Assembly (NCBI RefSeq): GCF_040183065.1
Contig: NC_091119.1
Span: 193,975,543 to 194,039,542, forward strand
DNA length: 64,000 nucleotides
Origin: Periplaneta americana
Taxonomy: Eukaryota > Arthropoda > Insecta > Blattodea > Blattidae
Reading direction: 5' to 3'
The position numbers and the translations under genes were made by a program. Below are positions 28,301 through 43,100 of this stretch, in pieces (position 1 is the stretch's first letter; each line of letters begins with the position of its first letter). The notes under the pieces are model-generated. The model did not search any database and was not told the origin of the DNA. It saw only the letters and a list, made by a program, of their open reading frames with translations.

Positions 28301-31300
28301 GCTGATTTCTGAAGTCCACAATTTTCTCCAAAGGTAAGAGTTGTGCAAAACTTGTACGGACTATTGTTTTAGTAAATTCATTAAAAAAATTAACTGACTG
28401 ACTAGTTTCGACGTAGTGTCCGTCCTCCTCCGAGGCCTGGTGAGATCCAGCGCTATCTTCTGGTTTCCTGTTGTGGTGGGGGTGTGTTCATGATTGAGTA
28501 GAAAACGGTGTGTTTTGAAATTCAGTCCAATGTTCAGAATGTGTTGTGGGTGTTTTTTGTGTGTTATTACTTTACATTTATATATTGGAGTGCAAGAGGT
28601 CAAATGACTTTATTGTCAAACGCTTGGCATTAGAAAACAACAACGACTTTACATTTATTTAGGGGAAAAGGAACTGGCCACCTAGCCATTATATATATAT
28701 TTTTTATTTTAGTAGGTTATTTTACGATGCTTTATCAACATCTCAGGTTATTTAGCGTCTGAATGAGATGAAGGTGATAATGCCGGTGAAATGAGTTCGG
28801 GGTCCAACACTGAAAGTCACCCAGCGTTTCGATTGTCTAATTCAAAAGTGCGACAACTCAAAAAAACAAGTTTTGAGATATCTTCAGATGAAAGTTTCAA
28901 ATAAATTACTTAGAAAGAACAGATTTCTGGTTCATAACCACGACAAATAGAAATGAGTCAATATTCAGGACGAGTTTATCACAATCTTCCAGTTCATTAT
29001 TAATACATTTCGAAATGTACTAATAATGAATTAGTAAAGTCCATAGTTATAATTATTTCTAATGCACTTTATTTAGTTTTTTTCTTTATGGTTGTAAATA
29101 TGACATCTCAATACTGAATCGGAAAGAGCTCCGAAAGGGACTTTCAGTAGTATAAATAACTAAAAAATGGCAATTTTGGAGTTGTTACACTTTTGAACTG
29201 GACGATCGATTTGCTCATAATATATTGAAGTAAAACCCCGGAAAAAATGTCAACCAGGTAACTTGCCCCGACCGGGAATCCAACCCGGGCCACCTGGTTT
29301 CGCGGCCAGACGCGCTAACCGTTACTCCACAGGTGTGGACCCTATCCATTATATCCTGGCTTAGTTGCCTCATGAATGATGCCTTATTGGTGTCACTTAT
29401 GAGGTTCAAACCTGTGTTCGGACAGTTGACTAAACAACAACAACACATTATATTTATTGTTTGCAGATGGAGGAGATACAGGAATCTGTGGACATTTGAC
29501 AAGAACGTTTCATGTGATAAATTTGTCTCGAAGAACCCAACGCTGGAAGATTATGACAGAAAACTGGTGCTTTATGAGGGCTATATTACCGAAATTGATG
29601 AAGCTCAAACTTATTACGACATTCATAGCGTGAGGTAAGGTTCTGGTTGTTAAAAACTCTCCAACCGAACATTCTGTCGTCTCCAGTAATTTCCATGCAT
29701 TCAATATTTGTGTTCGCTTTATTTTCCTGCAAATGGATTAGAGGTTTCTGTTATATTGTATAACTCAAGGCTTTGGAGACACCAAATCTTAAAAGACGCT
29801 GGTACAGACACTCATTCTACCTCACTTCGATTATTGCGACGTTTTGTTCAGTGATCTCAGGATTGATTCCGCCCAGAAACTACAGCGTGTTCATAACGCG
29901 TGCGTCGGCTTCATTTGTAATGTTCGATACTACGCTCATTTCTCACCTTCTTTCGAGAAGTTATCATGGCTTAGGTTAAATGAGAGGAGAAATCTGCACT
30001 CACTTTCTCTCCTATATCGAATTATGCACACTTCATCACCCTATTATTTATTCGCTCGTTTTCATACTCTCTCTCGCTATCATAATATTAATACTCGATC
30101 ACAACGCGATAACACGCTAGAAATTCCACTTCACACATCATCTCTGTATTCCTCATCTTTCACTGTTGCTACCTCTCGTCACTGGAACTCTCTGCCGCCT
30201 GAAGTCAAGGGCTGCCGAACATTGAAATCTTTCAAATCCAAGTTAGAAAATTATCTTATGACGAGTTGCCAAACTAACTTACTATTATGACAAGTGTTGT
30301 ATTGCATGTTTCCACGTATTCACATTTTTTTTAATGTTCTAGTGATATTTAACTTATTTTATCTTTTTGTTTTCATATTTTCCGATAATGGTATATCTCT
30401 AATGTGATAAGTTGAGCTATATATAATCATAATTTTCCTTACTGTGTATTTAAAAATATTGTATTCATTGTATGCTTTGTACTACACTATTTTATTATTA
30501 TTATTATTATTATTATTCTTATTTTTTATCTTTATTATTATTATTATTATTATCATCATCATCAATAATTGTCTTATTTTTTATACTTTGTATGTCTCAT
30601 TTATTTTGACCTGCTGTTCACATTTTATTATGCTTTTTCCTTTCTTTCTGTATGTTATATATTATGTCTGATTTCTACTTACTTGTTGTTTACATTTTAT
30701 TATTACTATCTTATTCAGTTTTGTGTGTAAAATTGTAGTGTACTTTGTAAATTTGTAGTGTTTTTTGTAACGTAGTTTTAATCCTGGTTGAGTGTTAGAG
30801 AATGCCGTATGGCCTTAACTCTGCGAGGTTAAATAAATCATTATTATTATTATATTATTATTATTATTATATTATTATTATTATAAGATAAGAGAACTGA
30901 CCTTAAAATCACTGGAATTTGCACGAAAAATCAAGCAGCAATAATCACTGAACAACAAATTTTTACCTTTTATCTTGCTCCGAAATAAAAATAGGTGAAT
31001 ATTACTAATATGTGTGCAGTAAGTCTTAATTTAAAATCCAAATTGCCCCATCATGTACCATTTTCCGGGGATAATGAATTGAATTTTTTTATGAAAAATC
31101 TTCTTGTTTGTTTGTTTTTTTTCTTTTTTTGTTTCTTTTTTTAATTTTTCACTGCAACTGGTAAAATTACAACACACTAGCGATTCGAAATGCTTCATAA
31201 CACTTGAAAAATGTGTACTGGTTACAAAAATGATATTACATAGTTTAAAACACAACAATAAAAATATTCCATGCGTATAATGAGAAAAACCTCGGAATTT

Positions 31301-34158
31301 GAACTTACAGTACGATTATTTATTCCTGACAGTCGTCGGAGATGTGCGCCTGGGTCAGGCGAGTTCATTTAGTTACGCCAAGGGGTGTTTGGGTTAGTCA
31401 CTCTCTTGCCATCGGAGCGATCGGATGTCATGGGTACGGTAGAGCAGTATGTTTCTAGTACAATTAAGATGAACTGCATTTCTTTACCAACCGCTCGCCC
31501 TTATCTCTACTCCGGAGCTCTCCCCACTGCTCCTATTACTTCCCCTCTTTCGCGTCGCTGAGCTGTCAGGACTAAATAATCGGTCTGTACATTTAAAAGA
31601 ATTTTATTTTTATAACTAGATCACGGCTCTTTTTTACAATGAACCAACAGTGGTCTGCAAACATGCTGGATGATGATCTTCCTTTATATCGCCTTTCCAT
31701 TTCAGATATTTCTTGATGAAATATTTCCCCATGCTTGTCGCTTACCGCCGCAAGGTTAAGTGGAATGAAATCCAAATGAGAATTTAAAAAGTATATTTTG
31801 AGAGACATATTTTTTTAGTAAGTTATTTTACGACGTTTTATCAACATCTTAGATTATTTAGCGTCTGAATGAAATGAAGGTGATAATGCCGGTGAAATGA
31901 GTCCGGGGTCCAGCACCGAAAGTTACCCAACATTTGCTCATATTGGGTTGGGGGAAAACCCCGGAAAAAACCTCAACCACGTAATTTGTCCCGACCAGGA
32001 ATTGAACCCGGGCCATCTGGTTTCGCGGCCAGACGCGCTGACCTTACTCCACAGGTGTGGACTTGAGAGACATATTACTCATACACCCCATTTTCTCATA
32101 TGCACTTGACATGGTTTCCACAACAAGTTCTATGTAGTTGTCTGCCATAGAATTTCCAAGGAAATTTGAGTAAACATCTTTGAATGCGCTCCATGTCATT
32201 TTTTCTGTAACGGAAAGTTTTCCCTCAAGCAAGGAGTCAGCCATAACTTTGTGAATTTGTGGACCGATGAAAATGTCCTATTTTAATTTGCCTTCACTCA
32301 AAAGGTAAACTTTTCTTTTAAATACTGAAAATCATACCCTTTTTTGTTCATTGCGTAGACCTTACTTTGAAATGTTATGAAATTTATTGAATAGAAGAAA
32401 CCAATACCTGTTTATTTATTAGAAGTACAAAAGAACATACCAACAGCCATAAGAAACAGAAAATGAATTAGAAACTCATAAAATGGACTCTTTTTCGTTT
32501 TGGTTTACAATCCTCAATTCGCGCCAGATGTTTCCTGGGAGAGAGCTTATCGAAAAGTGAAATCATAGTGATACGAAGAAAAGAAATGCATTTCACTTTC
32601 ATAAGGAAAATAGTCTCCCACCAAAATATCCTTGTAAATACTTTTTTTTATTGGGTTATTTTACGACGCTTTATCAACATCTAGGTTATTTAGCGTCTGA
32701 ATGAACTGAAGGTGATAATGCCGGTGAAATGAGTCCGGGGTCCAGCACCGAAAGTTACCCAGCATTTGCTCGTATTGGGTTGAGGGAAAACCCTGGAAAA
32801 AACCTCAACCAGGTAACTTGCCCCAACCGGGATTCGAACCCGGGCCACCTGGTTTCGCAGCCAGACACGCTGACCGTTACTCCACAGGTGTGGACTTGTA
32901 AATACTGTAGGAGGTACACAGCATAGGCAATGGTTAAAATATAAATCCCACCTTGTCTCATAGCCTTAAAACTTTGATGAAATATCCCATTTATTATGGA
33001 ATGACCCATCTTATTCTGAAACATCGTTAGGGTCCTACAGTCTCTGACTTTGCGTGGGAGAGAATTCCAAAGTCCGTGGAGTGCAGCACGAAATGATGAA
33101 GAATATACAGAGGGTTTCTGTAAAGTTATTCCTGGATATTTACATGCAATATCACTTATTTCAGGGTGAATTTGATTCCAATAATAGAGGCTGTGAAATA
33201 TCACTCCAGCGAATGGAAAAGATTAATCGGTCTTCGCCTCGCAGATGATACAAAACATCGGATGATGCAATTTATGAAAATCCTACAGGTGAGTTTCATT
33301 GTTATATGTGAAACTAGTCGTACCCGTGCGCTCCGCTCCACCCGTTAGAAATAAGTATAAAGTAATTACATAATTAAAATAGAACATTCGATCCACGGAA
33401 CATTCGTGTTTGATAGAAGGATAAATCGTTTATTATGTTACTTAATTTAAATTGTATTTAAAAAATTAAAATGCGATCATTTTGGTCCAGAGACCACTCA
33501 TTCGGTCATAAAAATTATTTTAGGAAATACAGGAAATGAATGTACAGAATAGCCTATCAAGTTTTCTGTGCATGAGAAGCTATTTTAATCTTACCTGTCT
33601 TCGATTCACTCAGAAGTTACTGTAATAACATTATAGCACTATGTCCATCTAGAGAAACTACACTTTCCAATGGTGAATTAATAATTAATTATACAAATCG
33701 ATTAATTTAGCTTCCGATATTACGTCATACAAAAACACAGAAACATTTTCTGTAGGCTACCGTATGTTTCATAGCTTTCGATTGTTGTTGTCCAAGGCCC
33801 CTTATAGACGAAGTCTTTTGTTTTTTATTTCATTACACCGCCTTAGATGGTGTTGTTATTGTAATTTTGAAACTCATTTATCTCATTAAATATCAGTCCT
33901 ATAAAAATTTTGCATGGAATAAAACTTATCGGAAATTATTTTTAAAGAAACGTTTGTTATGTAATATTTTTCATGAAAATTAATAATAAGGGAGATATTT
34001 CGATTTATTTAATTCAAGCCCCCTTATAACCCCCCTTTTAAATAAAATATTTTGAATGCCAGATAGCCTAAATTCTAAGTTACAACGAACTTAATTTATA
34101 TTCCAATTTTCATATAAATCGGTTCAGCCATTATCGCGTGAAAAGGTAACAAACATCC

Positions 34159-34191
<33 letters not shown>

Positions 34192-37100
34192 GGCATACAA
34201 ACAAAAATTTCAAAAAAGCGATTTTCGGTTTCAGGGTGGTGATTTTTTTTTTTTTTTGAACGGCCAAAAGATATCTTCTTCCTTTGGAGATGGTATTGAA
34301 ACATGGCTTTTGGAAGTCTATTACGATTCATGTATATGTTAGAAGCAATTATTTTTGGAAAATCGAAAATTACCAGAAAAATTTCGGCTACAGATTTATT
34401 ATTAGTATAGATGAAACGGAAGAATATATACGTATAATGGAACCACATCTTACATGAGCTGAACAGATCATACAACATTTCAGAGTTCGTTACTTTCATC
34501 CACCTCCAGTTTCATATTCAAATTCAAATACAGTAACATACAGCTTTGATGACATAAAATCCGTTTCCTTTGTGATTTTGGTACAAACCAATTGCAAACA
34601 TAGTTGCAAATATGCTACAAATGGTTTAGGAACGAAAATATTTTAGCATTGAAATACGTGCTTCATACTTTCATATTTTGCCAAAATTTTCTTCATATTG
34701 TACCGGAGTAATGATCATCTACCATTAGAGTTAAATTAGGCCTAATATGATTAATGAAATTTTATTTATCTTGTTTTCCGCAGAAGCTAGGCGTAGACGT
34801 TCAGGCGAGAATTGATAACCTGGAAGAATTCAAGTTTGTACTGAGTGCCATCACCACCATCGTGAGGATGTCTGTGGAAGCAGAACTCACGTACCGTGAG
34901 CTGCAAGAACGATACCGCAACCTCAAGGAACATAATGTAGCGGTGAGCATTGAAACTTGCTCAACATATGAATACTTCGAGGATTACTTTTGCACATTTT
35001 GTCTTTACCGAAGTCTTTACAGTTTGTTTTAATTTAAATAATTGACACTATGTACAACTGCAATATTTTGCATAATTACCATATTTACACGTTTCCCATT
35101 TTTTGGGGGAAAAAATCGTCTTGAAAATAGGGGTGCATAAATTACGCGGGAATTAAAAATTATACAGTAAACTCTATATTTATTAAAGTAATGCACTTTA
35201 TTGTAATATATATCTACACATTGTATACAATAACACGTAAAGGCTGTGGATCTCTGAAATTTCTAACTTCTACATTTTCCTCTATTCAATACCTAATTCC
35301 CTCTTTACCCTTTCCTACCCAGTCCTCTGACTGAACTCTTACTTTCTTCGACCCTGACGGCATTAGAGCATTCGAGGCCTAGGGGTTCATTTCCCTTTCC
35401 TTCCTCCTCTTTCTACTTTTCTGTTCCTAGTGCTGACCTGCTATGGCACTAAAATCGTCTTCCAGTGGCTTAAGGAGGGAAAGCTGGTGATCAACAAGAT
35501 CTCCCAGCTAGGTCCAGTGGTGTGGTCCTCTAGACATTCTGGGGGTTGTGTGTGAATGAAGTAGCCACCAAAACGTTAAAATATGGTGTTCACTTAAATC
35601 GGCTACAACTTGCCATTTTCACGAGGTCAAATTACTCTATTGTCAAACGCCTGGCATTAGAAAACAACAACAACAAAAACAACATATGAATAAGAGATTG
35701 CTGATTCACTTTTCATAAGGAAACGAAAATGCGATTTTTGACTGAAAGTGACCAAAATTTCACCCGTCACCTCACTTAAGCCATCATCATTATCATCATC
35801 CAAACAAATATAAGGCCCGTGGCCTGTTACTTTTCTAGAGTTGGGTCGATTCGTGAACGAATCGTTCATTCGAACGACTAATAATAAAGAATCGTAAGAA
35901 TCGATTCGTGGTATCAACGAATCATCGCTCAAAAGAATAGCAACGAATCGGCATGGTATCGTAACCCACGATTCTATTTACTTGTTTGATGTAACCTGTC
36001 AGCGGACATTTCCGAACCGTGCCGAATGCTCCCGAGCGAGAGTGAAATCAAAATACTGCATTTGTTAAGTGTGAGAAACAATGAACACGAACCTGAAATT
36101 TAAATGGCTAAATAGAGATGTAATGCACAAAATATACTTGATAATAAGGTTCAGTTGATAAATTATAATTAAGAAATACTAAATTGAATAATTTTGTAGA
36201 CTAATGGGGGTCATTATGAATGGTTACAGCCAATGAGAAAGAGAAAATCCAATGTCTCGCCTCTTATTCCATCTATGCGAGAGATGTAGAACGTTTTTGC
36301 TCTACCCGTGGTTTGCAAAGGAAAGTGTCCTGTAAGTCGTTTGTTGACGAATCGTTGGAATCGCAGACTAGGAAGAATCATGAACGAATCGTTAGAATCG
36401 ATTCGTAATGTATGATTGAATCGTTGGAATCGACTTCTGAAAAAGAATCGTGTTGCCCAACTCTATTACTGTCTCAGTGAGTCATTCTCGATCCACTTCT
36501 TCTTCTTTTTTTTTTTTTTGAACGGCCAAAAGATATCTTCTTCCTTTGGAGATGGTATTGAAACATGGCTTTTGGAAGTCTATTACGATTCATTCGTTGG
36601 ACATGGGTTTTCCTGTGGAGCTACTACGCATTTATAAAATGTGACATTGGTTGAAACATTTTCAACCGTATCAGCTATTTTCATTATTATTCATTTTATA
36701 ATATGTTTGTAAAGTCTCATTTTATAAACCTATGGATCAACAATTGGTTCTCTTCTGACAAAGGAAAAATTTTACAGAATACACAAAAGAAACCAAATAA
36801 CCTGGAAATGTGCAAAAACTTGCCCAGACATGTTCAAACATTTTTAACAAGAGCCAGAACAGGTCACATTGTCATACAATTGTACCTACACCGATTTCAC
36901 ATTTCTGATAATCCTACTTGTCTGTGGTGTAATAATCATGATGAAGATCTGGAACACATTCTTCTATACTGTCCATCCATAAACCACAAAAGAACTAAAT
37001 TAGAATCATCAGTATTAGTTGCAGAAGACACAGCCCTACAGTATATATTGACTACACCCCAACTCTGGCTACTAGCAACAGGCATCTATAATGAACACCG

Positions 37101-40100
37101 ATCAAAATACCTCTCATTTCTCGTGAAAAACAACAACTGAATAGACTACAGAGGACTTTAGTGGACTTTATGTTGTCAGCAAACAGCTGCATACATTAAG
37201 GAGATTGATTGATTTTATAATAGTACATTATGCAACGAGCCTATAATGATAGTAATTAAGAAGCGAGTATGGATGTTTATGAAACGAGCGCGCGCTCGTT
37301 TCATAATTTTCATACGAGCTTCTTAATTACCATTATAGGCGAGTTTCATATGACTTTTTATGCTCGACGATATTTCTAATTTGAAATTATTCAGATGTAT
37401 ACATTTTATTTGTCTCTGACAAGATCGGAAGTGACCTTGTTCTAGGTCGTGAATTGTGAGATGTGCGCAGACGCGAAAGTATTGATTTTTTCCGAGGAAC
37501 AATAATGTCATTGACCTTGATGTAATCCCGTTAAACTTGGTATAACCTTGATTATTGAATTCGACATTGAAAAACGAGATGAAAAATTGAATTTATTTGA
37601 ATATTATTTACAATTAACGCTAATTATTATAGTAACAGAACATAACCTTCTGCGACAGTATTGGATTTCCAGCCTCCGTGACTTTTCGCTAATTCTCTTT
37701 CGATTGCATATCCGAGAATAATCGATACTTGCGGTTGTATAACGGTACAAAGCTGACTTGTCATTGGCTGAACACATGTAAGCTGAGTTATCATTGGCTG
37801 AAGACCTATACTTTAATGAGTAGGTGTACTTTAATGACATGCATTAAAGGGCTGCTACCAGGTGTATAATTACTACATTTCGGCATGGTCGAGCATAAAA
37901 TACTTAATATTGCTGCGCTAGTAAAGAGATAGGTTTGGAAGTAAATCCCAAAAGACAAAGTACATGATTATATCTCGTGACCAGAAATAATACGAAATGG
38001 AAATATAAAAATTGGAAGTTTATTGTTCAAAAAGATGGAAAAATTCTAATATCTCGGAGCAACAGTAACAAATATAAATGACGTTCAAGAGGAAATTAAA
38101 CGCAGATTAAACATGGGAAATGCCTAAACATGATAAATGCCTGTTATTATTCGGTTGAGAAGCTTTTGTCATCCAGTCTGCTCTCAAAAAAGTTGAAAGT
38201 TAGAATTTATAAAACAGTTATATTACCGGTTGTTCTGTATGGTTGTGAAATTTGGACTCTCACTTTGAGAGTGGAATAGAGGCTAAGGATGTTTGAGAAT
38301 AAGGAAAATATTTAGGGCTAAGAGGGATGAAGTTACAGGAGAATGGAGAAAGTTACACAACGCAGAACTGCACGCATTGCATTCTTCACCTGACATAATC
38401 AGGAACATTAAATCCAGACGTGTGAGATGCACAGGATAGGGACAGTTGGCGGTCTTATGTGAGAGCGGAAATGAACCTCCGGGTTCTTTAAAAGTCATTT
38501 GAATGAAATGAAGGTAATAATGTCGGTGAAATGAGTCCGGAATCAGCACCGAAAGCTACCCAGCATTTGCTCGTATTGGATTGAGGGAAAACTCCGGAAA
38601 AAAACCTCAACCAGGTAACATACCCCGACCAAGATTCGTAGCTGGGCCACCTGGTTTCGCAGTCAGACGCGCTGACATTTGTAAGTAAGTAAGTATTTAT
38701 TTTATAATACGTTTAATCTTGTTGCTTGCAGTTCTATTTCTGCAAAGTAGGAACGAAAATGTTACTTAGTTTCATGGCAAGGAATTCGATTGACTCCTAA
38801 AATCACCCAGCACGGAATTGAAGTAGTTTCGTACTCTCCGAAAAGAATTCAAATTCTCTGATTTATTTTGACTGTATTTGTAGGCACCACAAGAGGATGA
38901 GAACATGGCGTACGAGGTGGAAAACGTGTGGAAGGCGCTATACCTTAAGGCTCTGAACAGATCCCTCACTCTGGAGTCCACCAAAGCCAAGTTTGCAAAG
39001 CTCACCGTCGAGGAGATAGACGAATTCGTCAAGACCATGGAAGAGTTCGTCAAGCGCTTCGAGGCGGAAGGTCCGGGAGCTGTGGAACAAGACTTGGATC
39101 GCGGTCTGCACCTCATGGATGTAAGTCTGGTTCATGTTTACTCATTGTAACTCATGTACTGCTATAAATCCTATCCAGTTCTCTGCTTCCTACAGTGTTA
39201 TTCTCCACGGGTATTAAATTTCGCCTGCGAACATCAAGGCGGAATATAGCACTTAAAACATGATAGGAACATCTATATATATAATTTGAACTGGTAATGG
39301 AAATTACGGGGAAACGGCTCAACGGATTTTAATAAATGACCCCTCATTTTGAAGCTTGAAACCAAAAGTTTTAGAAAAATAGTAGTTTTCAGTGAAGCCT
39401 TAGTTTTCCTACATAATTTTCCTATTTTCCAAAATCCAGTTTTGAGAACTAATTATTCCATTACAGGATAAAACAAAACACACACTACAATAAACAATAG
39501 ACTATTACACGAAGGCCATGACCTGCAGGATTGCTGACATATTTAGAGCTCAAATTCAATTGGTTATTAAAAATTTCAACTCTTACTAAAAATTATTTAC
39601 AGGTCTGATTCTGCGGTGTGTAATTTTCTGAGTGCAACTGTGCATTGTATATTAAAATCTACAAAACTTGAGTTGGTTTGATGATATTATTACCACTAGA
39701 AATGAAATATTATTATAGTTAATGCCATGATGTGATATTTTTCATTATACATATTACATATTACATAATGATGATGATATGAAAGTGGGGTTATGTAAGT
39801 AGATATCTTAAATTAGATCTTCATTTCTATAATTTACTGAGTGGCGGCTATATAGTGTATATAACTACAAAACTTACGTAAGATAATAATATTGTTATTA
39901 AAAATCAAATATTTTTATAGTCTGCGGAGAAATTTTAATTACTTCACCTTTCATAAACGAAATAGAATATGTTCAAAACCAAGCTCTCAGACTCATTACT
40001 GGTGGAATCAAAACAACTCCAATAGATTCTATGAGATTCCTCACTAATATTAACAGCATCAAAATGACAATAGAAGAAAAAGCACTGATTCAATATGAAG

Positions 40101-43100
40101 AACTTATTAGATTACCAGGAAACAATTGGCATTCATACAGTCCTCTCTGTAGATTGAAAACTCAAAAAAGTTGCATATTCATTGTTGAAGAATTAAAACA
40201 GAAAATCAATATCCCGAATTTGAAAGAAAACCTACAAATTAAACCAAACCCTTTAACTCTATTAAATATGGAATATAATCTAAATTTAACAGAAGAAATA
40301 CTGAAATCAGAAGTAAACACTGAAATACTGAAACAATTGTCTTTAGAGACAATTAATATTAGATACCCTCCACAAAACTGGCTTCATTTATACACTGACG
40401 GATCCTTGATCTTCAGAGAACAAGATGCCGGTGCAGGTGTTACGTGCTGTCTCTTCTCACTTTATAGATCTCTTGGATACGGAACAACAAGTTTTGATGG
40501 AGAAATCATTGCAATAAGTGAAAGTCTCAGGAATCTTCTATGCCACATCAGTAAATTTAAAAATTCAGTTATATTGTCAGACTCCAAAGCAGCTATTCTA
40601 TCAATAGTCTCTAAACACACACCTTCATCTCAAACAGCAGAAATAACTAAAATGCTCTCTCAATTAATATCACTCAATAAAAGAATTGTATTCCAATGGA
40701 TACCATCCCATTGTGGAATCATGGGAAACGAGAATGCGGATGCTTTAGCAAAGAAGGGTAGCACTGCTAGTTACAGACCTGTTCCTAAATCTACGTATTA
40801 CTCTGTGAAGAGATTTATTAAATCTACATACTTAGACTTCAACAAACAAAATTTGATAACACAATCCCAAGGGAAAAAATGGAACTCTCTGCATCAAAAT
40901 CCACAGTTAATTCGCGATTTACTACGAAAATTGTCTGTAGCTGCATTTAGATTGGCAACAGGCCATGATTGTTTGGCTAAACACCTGCATAGAATTGGAA
41001 TATATCAGTCCCCTAACTGCCCATTGTGCAACTCAAACCAAGAAATGGATTCGGAACACCTCAAAATCTATGCTTCAGTGGCTGGTCATGATAATATCTT
41101 TGAAAAATATTGGAGTGCAAGAGGTCAAATGACTTTATTGTCAAAGGCCTGGCATTAGAAAACAACAACAACATATTTTTATAGTTATTAATCAAGTGGG
41201 ATTGAGTTTTTTTCATATACTTAATGTCGATGTGGTGTAGATATTTATTTGCATCATTCTCTTCAGTATTGGCTCGAGAGAGCGCCAAAATTACAGTTCC
41301 TAAGGAAAGACCAAAAGGTATTACTTACTGATAAAATAAGAGGCCTACAAAATGTTGTAGTCTCTCGATCATTTCAGCAAGATCTCTTAGCAAGATAAAA
41401 TGATTTTACCCTCTACATTTCAAGCGCTACATGGATCAGCTATACCAAGATGCTATGTCTATTTTTCGAAAGCACAGTAAACCTGACATTTTTTTAACTT
41501 TCACCTACAATCCACAATGACCTGAAATAGCTATTGCTTTACTCCCACATAAAAAGCCCACTGATTGTCCTGACACTGTTACTTGCGTCCTGGTCATGGT
41601 TAGCCACTGACGCACAGATTTTGAGATGTTCTGAATCCATTTCTTGATTTGAGTTGCACAATGGACAGTTAGGAGACTAATATAAATATATACGCCTCAA
41701 TATAAAATCTAATATCCAAAACTAAGTAAGACCAACTTCAATTTAATTAATTTTATACTAGTCTTCAACAGGTTTGTTATTCCGAAATGATTTGTTTTTA
41801 ATACGATATTCAAATAATATTACCATGTGTAGAGAACTAAGGTATATCTATTGTTATGTTTGCAGGAATATAAACCAACTGTACAAAAATTAGAAGAAAA
41901 GAGGCTGGATCTAGTGAATGCTGAGATGCTATTTGATCTTCCACTGACCGATTATTCCAACTTCAGCAAATGTAAAGTCGATATGGAGGGTTACGAGCAA
42001 ATATACAAACTTTACAAGCAACAAAAGGTAAAATAATTTTTTTTATCTGATTATTGTACACAAGAATTGAATGGTACTAATAAGGGGATTAAACAGAAAT
42101 GTTATGTGATAACACGTAAAATAAAATGAGACAGCGGATTTTAAATCCCATTGATTGATTGTCACTCGGGATGTAGGCTACATGTAGGCTAGTTTATTAT
42201 GTCTACTGTTAATATTTTTATTGTATTCAATTTTTAGTTATTAAGAATATGGTTGAGGTTGTTTTTGCAAACAAAATATAACTGATATATAAATTCCTAT
42301 ATAATACACGTTATATGAATTTAATTTTACATACCTAAAATTGTTGTTGACAGGAACAAAAATAGAACACTTCAATTTTCTTACATTTTACGATGAGATC
42401 TATGTTAATGCTATTGGTAACCATAGCTACCGAAAATATCTCTACAATAATATAATGATAATTCTTTTAATTAACAATTAGGAACTCAACTGTTTTCTAA
42501 TCGCAAACATTCGGCTATTATACAAGGCTTTCATTTCAAAACTTCCCAGTCTAAAGAACTAATTATTTAAACTGAATTCCATTTAAACAAAAAACACGTC
42601 TGAATAAACACGTAGGCCTATAGAATAAAGAGGGGTAATTTTAATAACGGAATAATATGGATAATACTAAAGTTTTGGTTATATGAAGGCAAAACGCGCG
42701 ACGCCATGTTGAAAAGTGATAGGTAGTGAAAAGAAGGTGGTCTTTGTGAACCCTTTCTACAAATCAGATCCTTCAAGCTGAACTGGAAAACTATAGATAC
42801 TTTTTTCTGTTGCATTGTATGTAGCAAAATCCCTATCCATTGTCAGCTTATAATTTTTTTACTTCATCTACTTAAGCTTTTATACAATCTGCGATAATGT
42901 AGTACACTTGTTTTAACCTGTAAGCACTTCATGGATGTCTTAGCAGTTGGTAGCCCGAGTTGTGACGCATTCTTATATATGGGTACTATGATCAAATTCT
43001 GTTTTGTGGACGAACGGGGAAATTTGAACAGTTTTTCAGTTCGTTTGCCATTGGTACCTACAGTGGCAAAGGGGACAATTTTCTCGTTTATGTTTGCTGA

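Larger units (their letters stand above)
33312..34414 (+). repeat. Dispersed repeat, 'actagtcgtacccgtgcg' family, longer copy
   Basis: Starts aaactagtcgtacccgtgcg and ends ...ttattattagtatagatga. Near the 3' end are aaatcggttcagccattatc, a (CAGA)n run and gattttcggtttcagggtgg. This arrangement is familiar from degenerate repeats common in arthropod genomes; I cannot assign the class safely. Confidence 0.7.

Noticed and set aside
40031..41158. 375-codon frame as a host RNase H gene
   Set aside because: The RNase H domain sits between an RT C-terminus and a LINE zinc motif, ends in an (AAC)n tail, and has several truncated relatives in the window.
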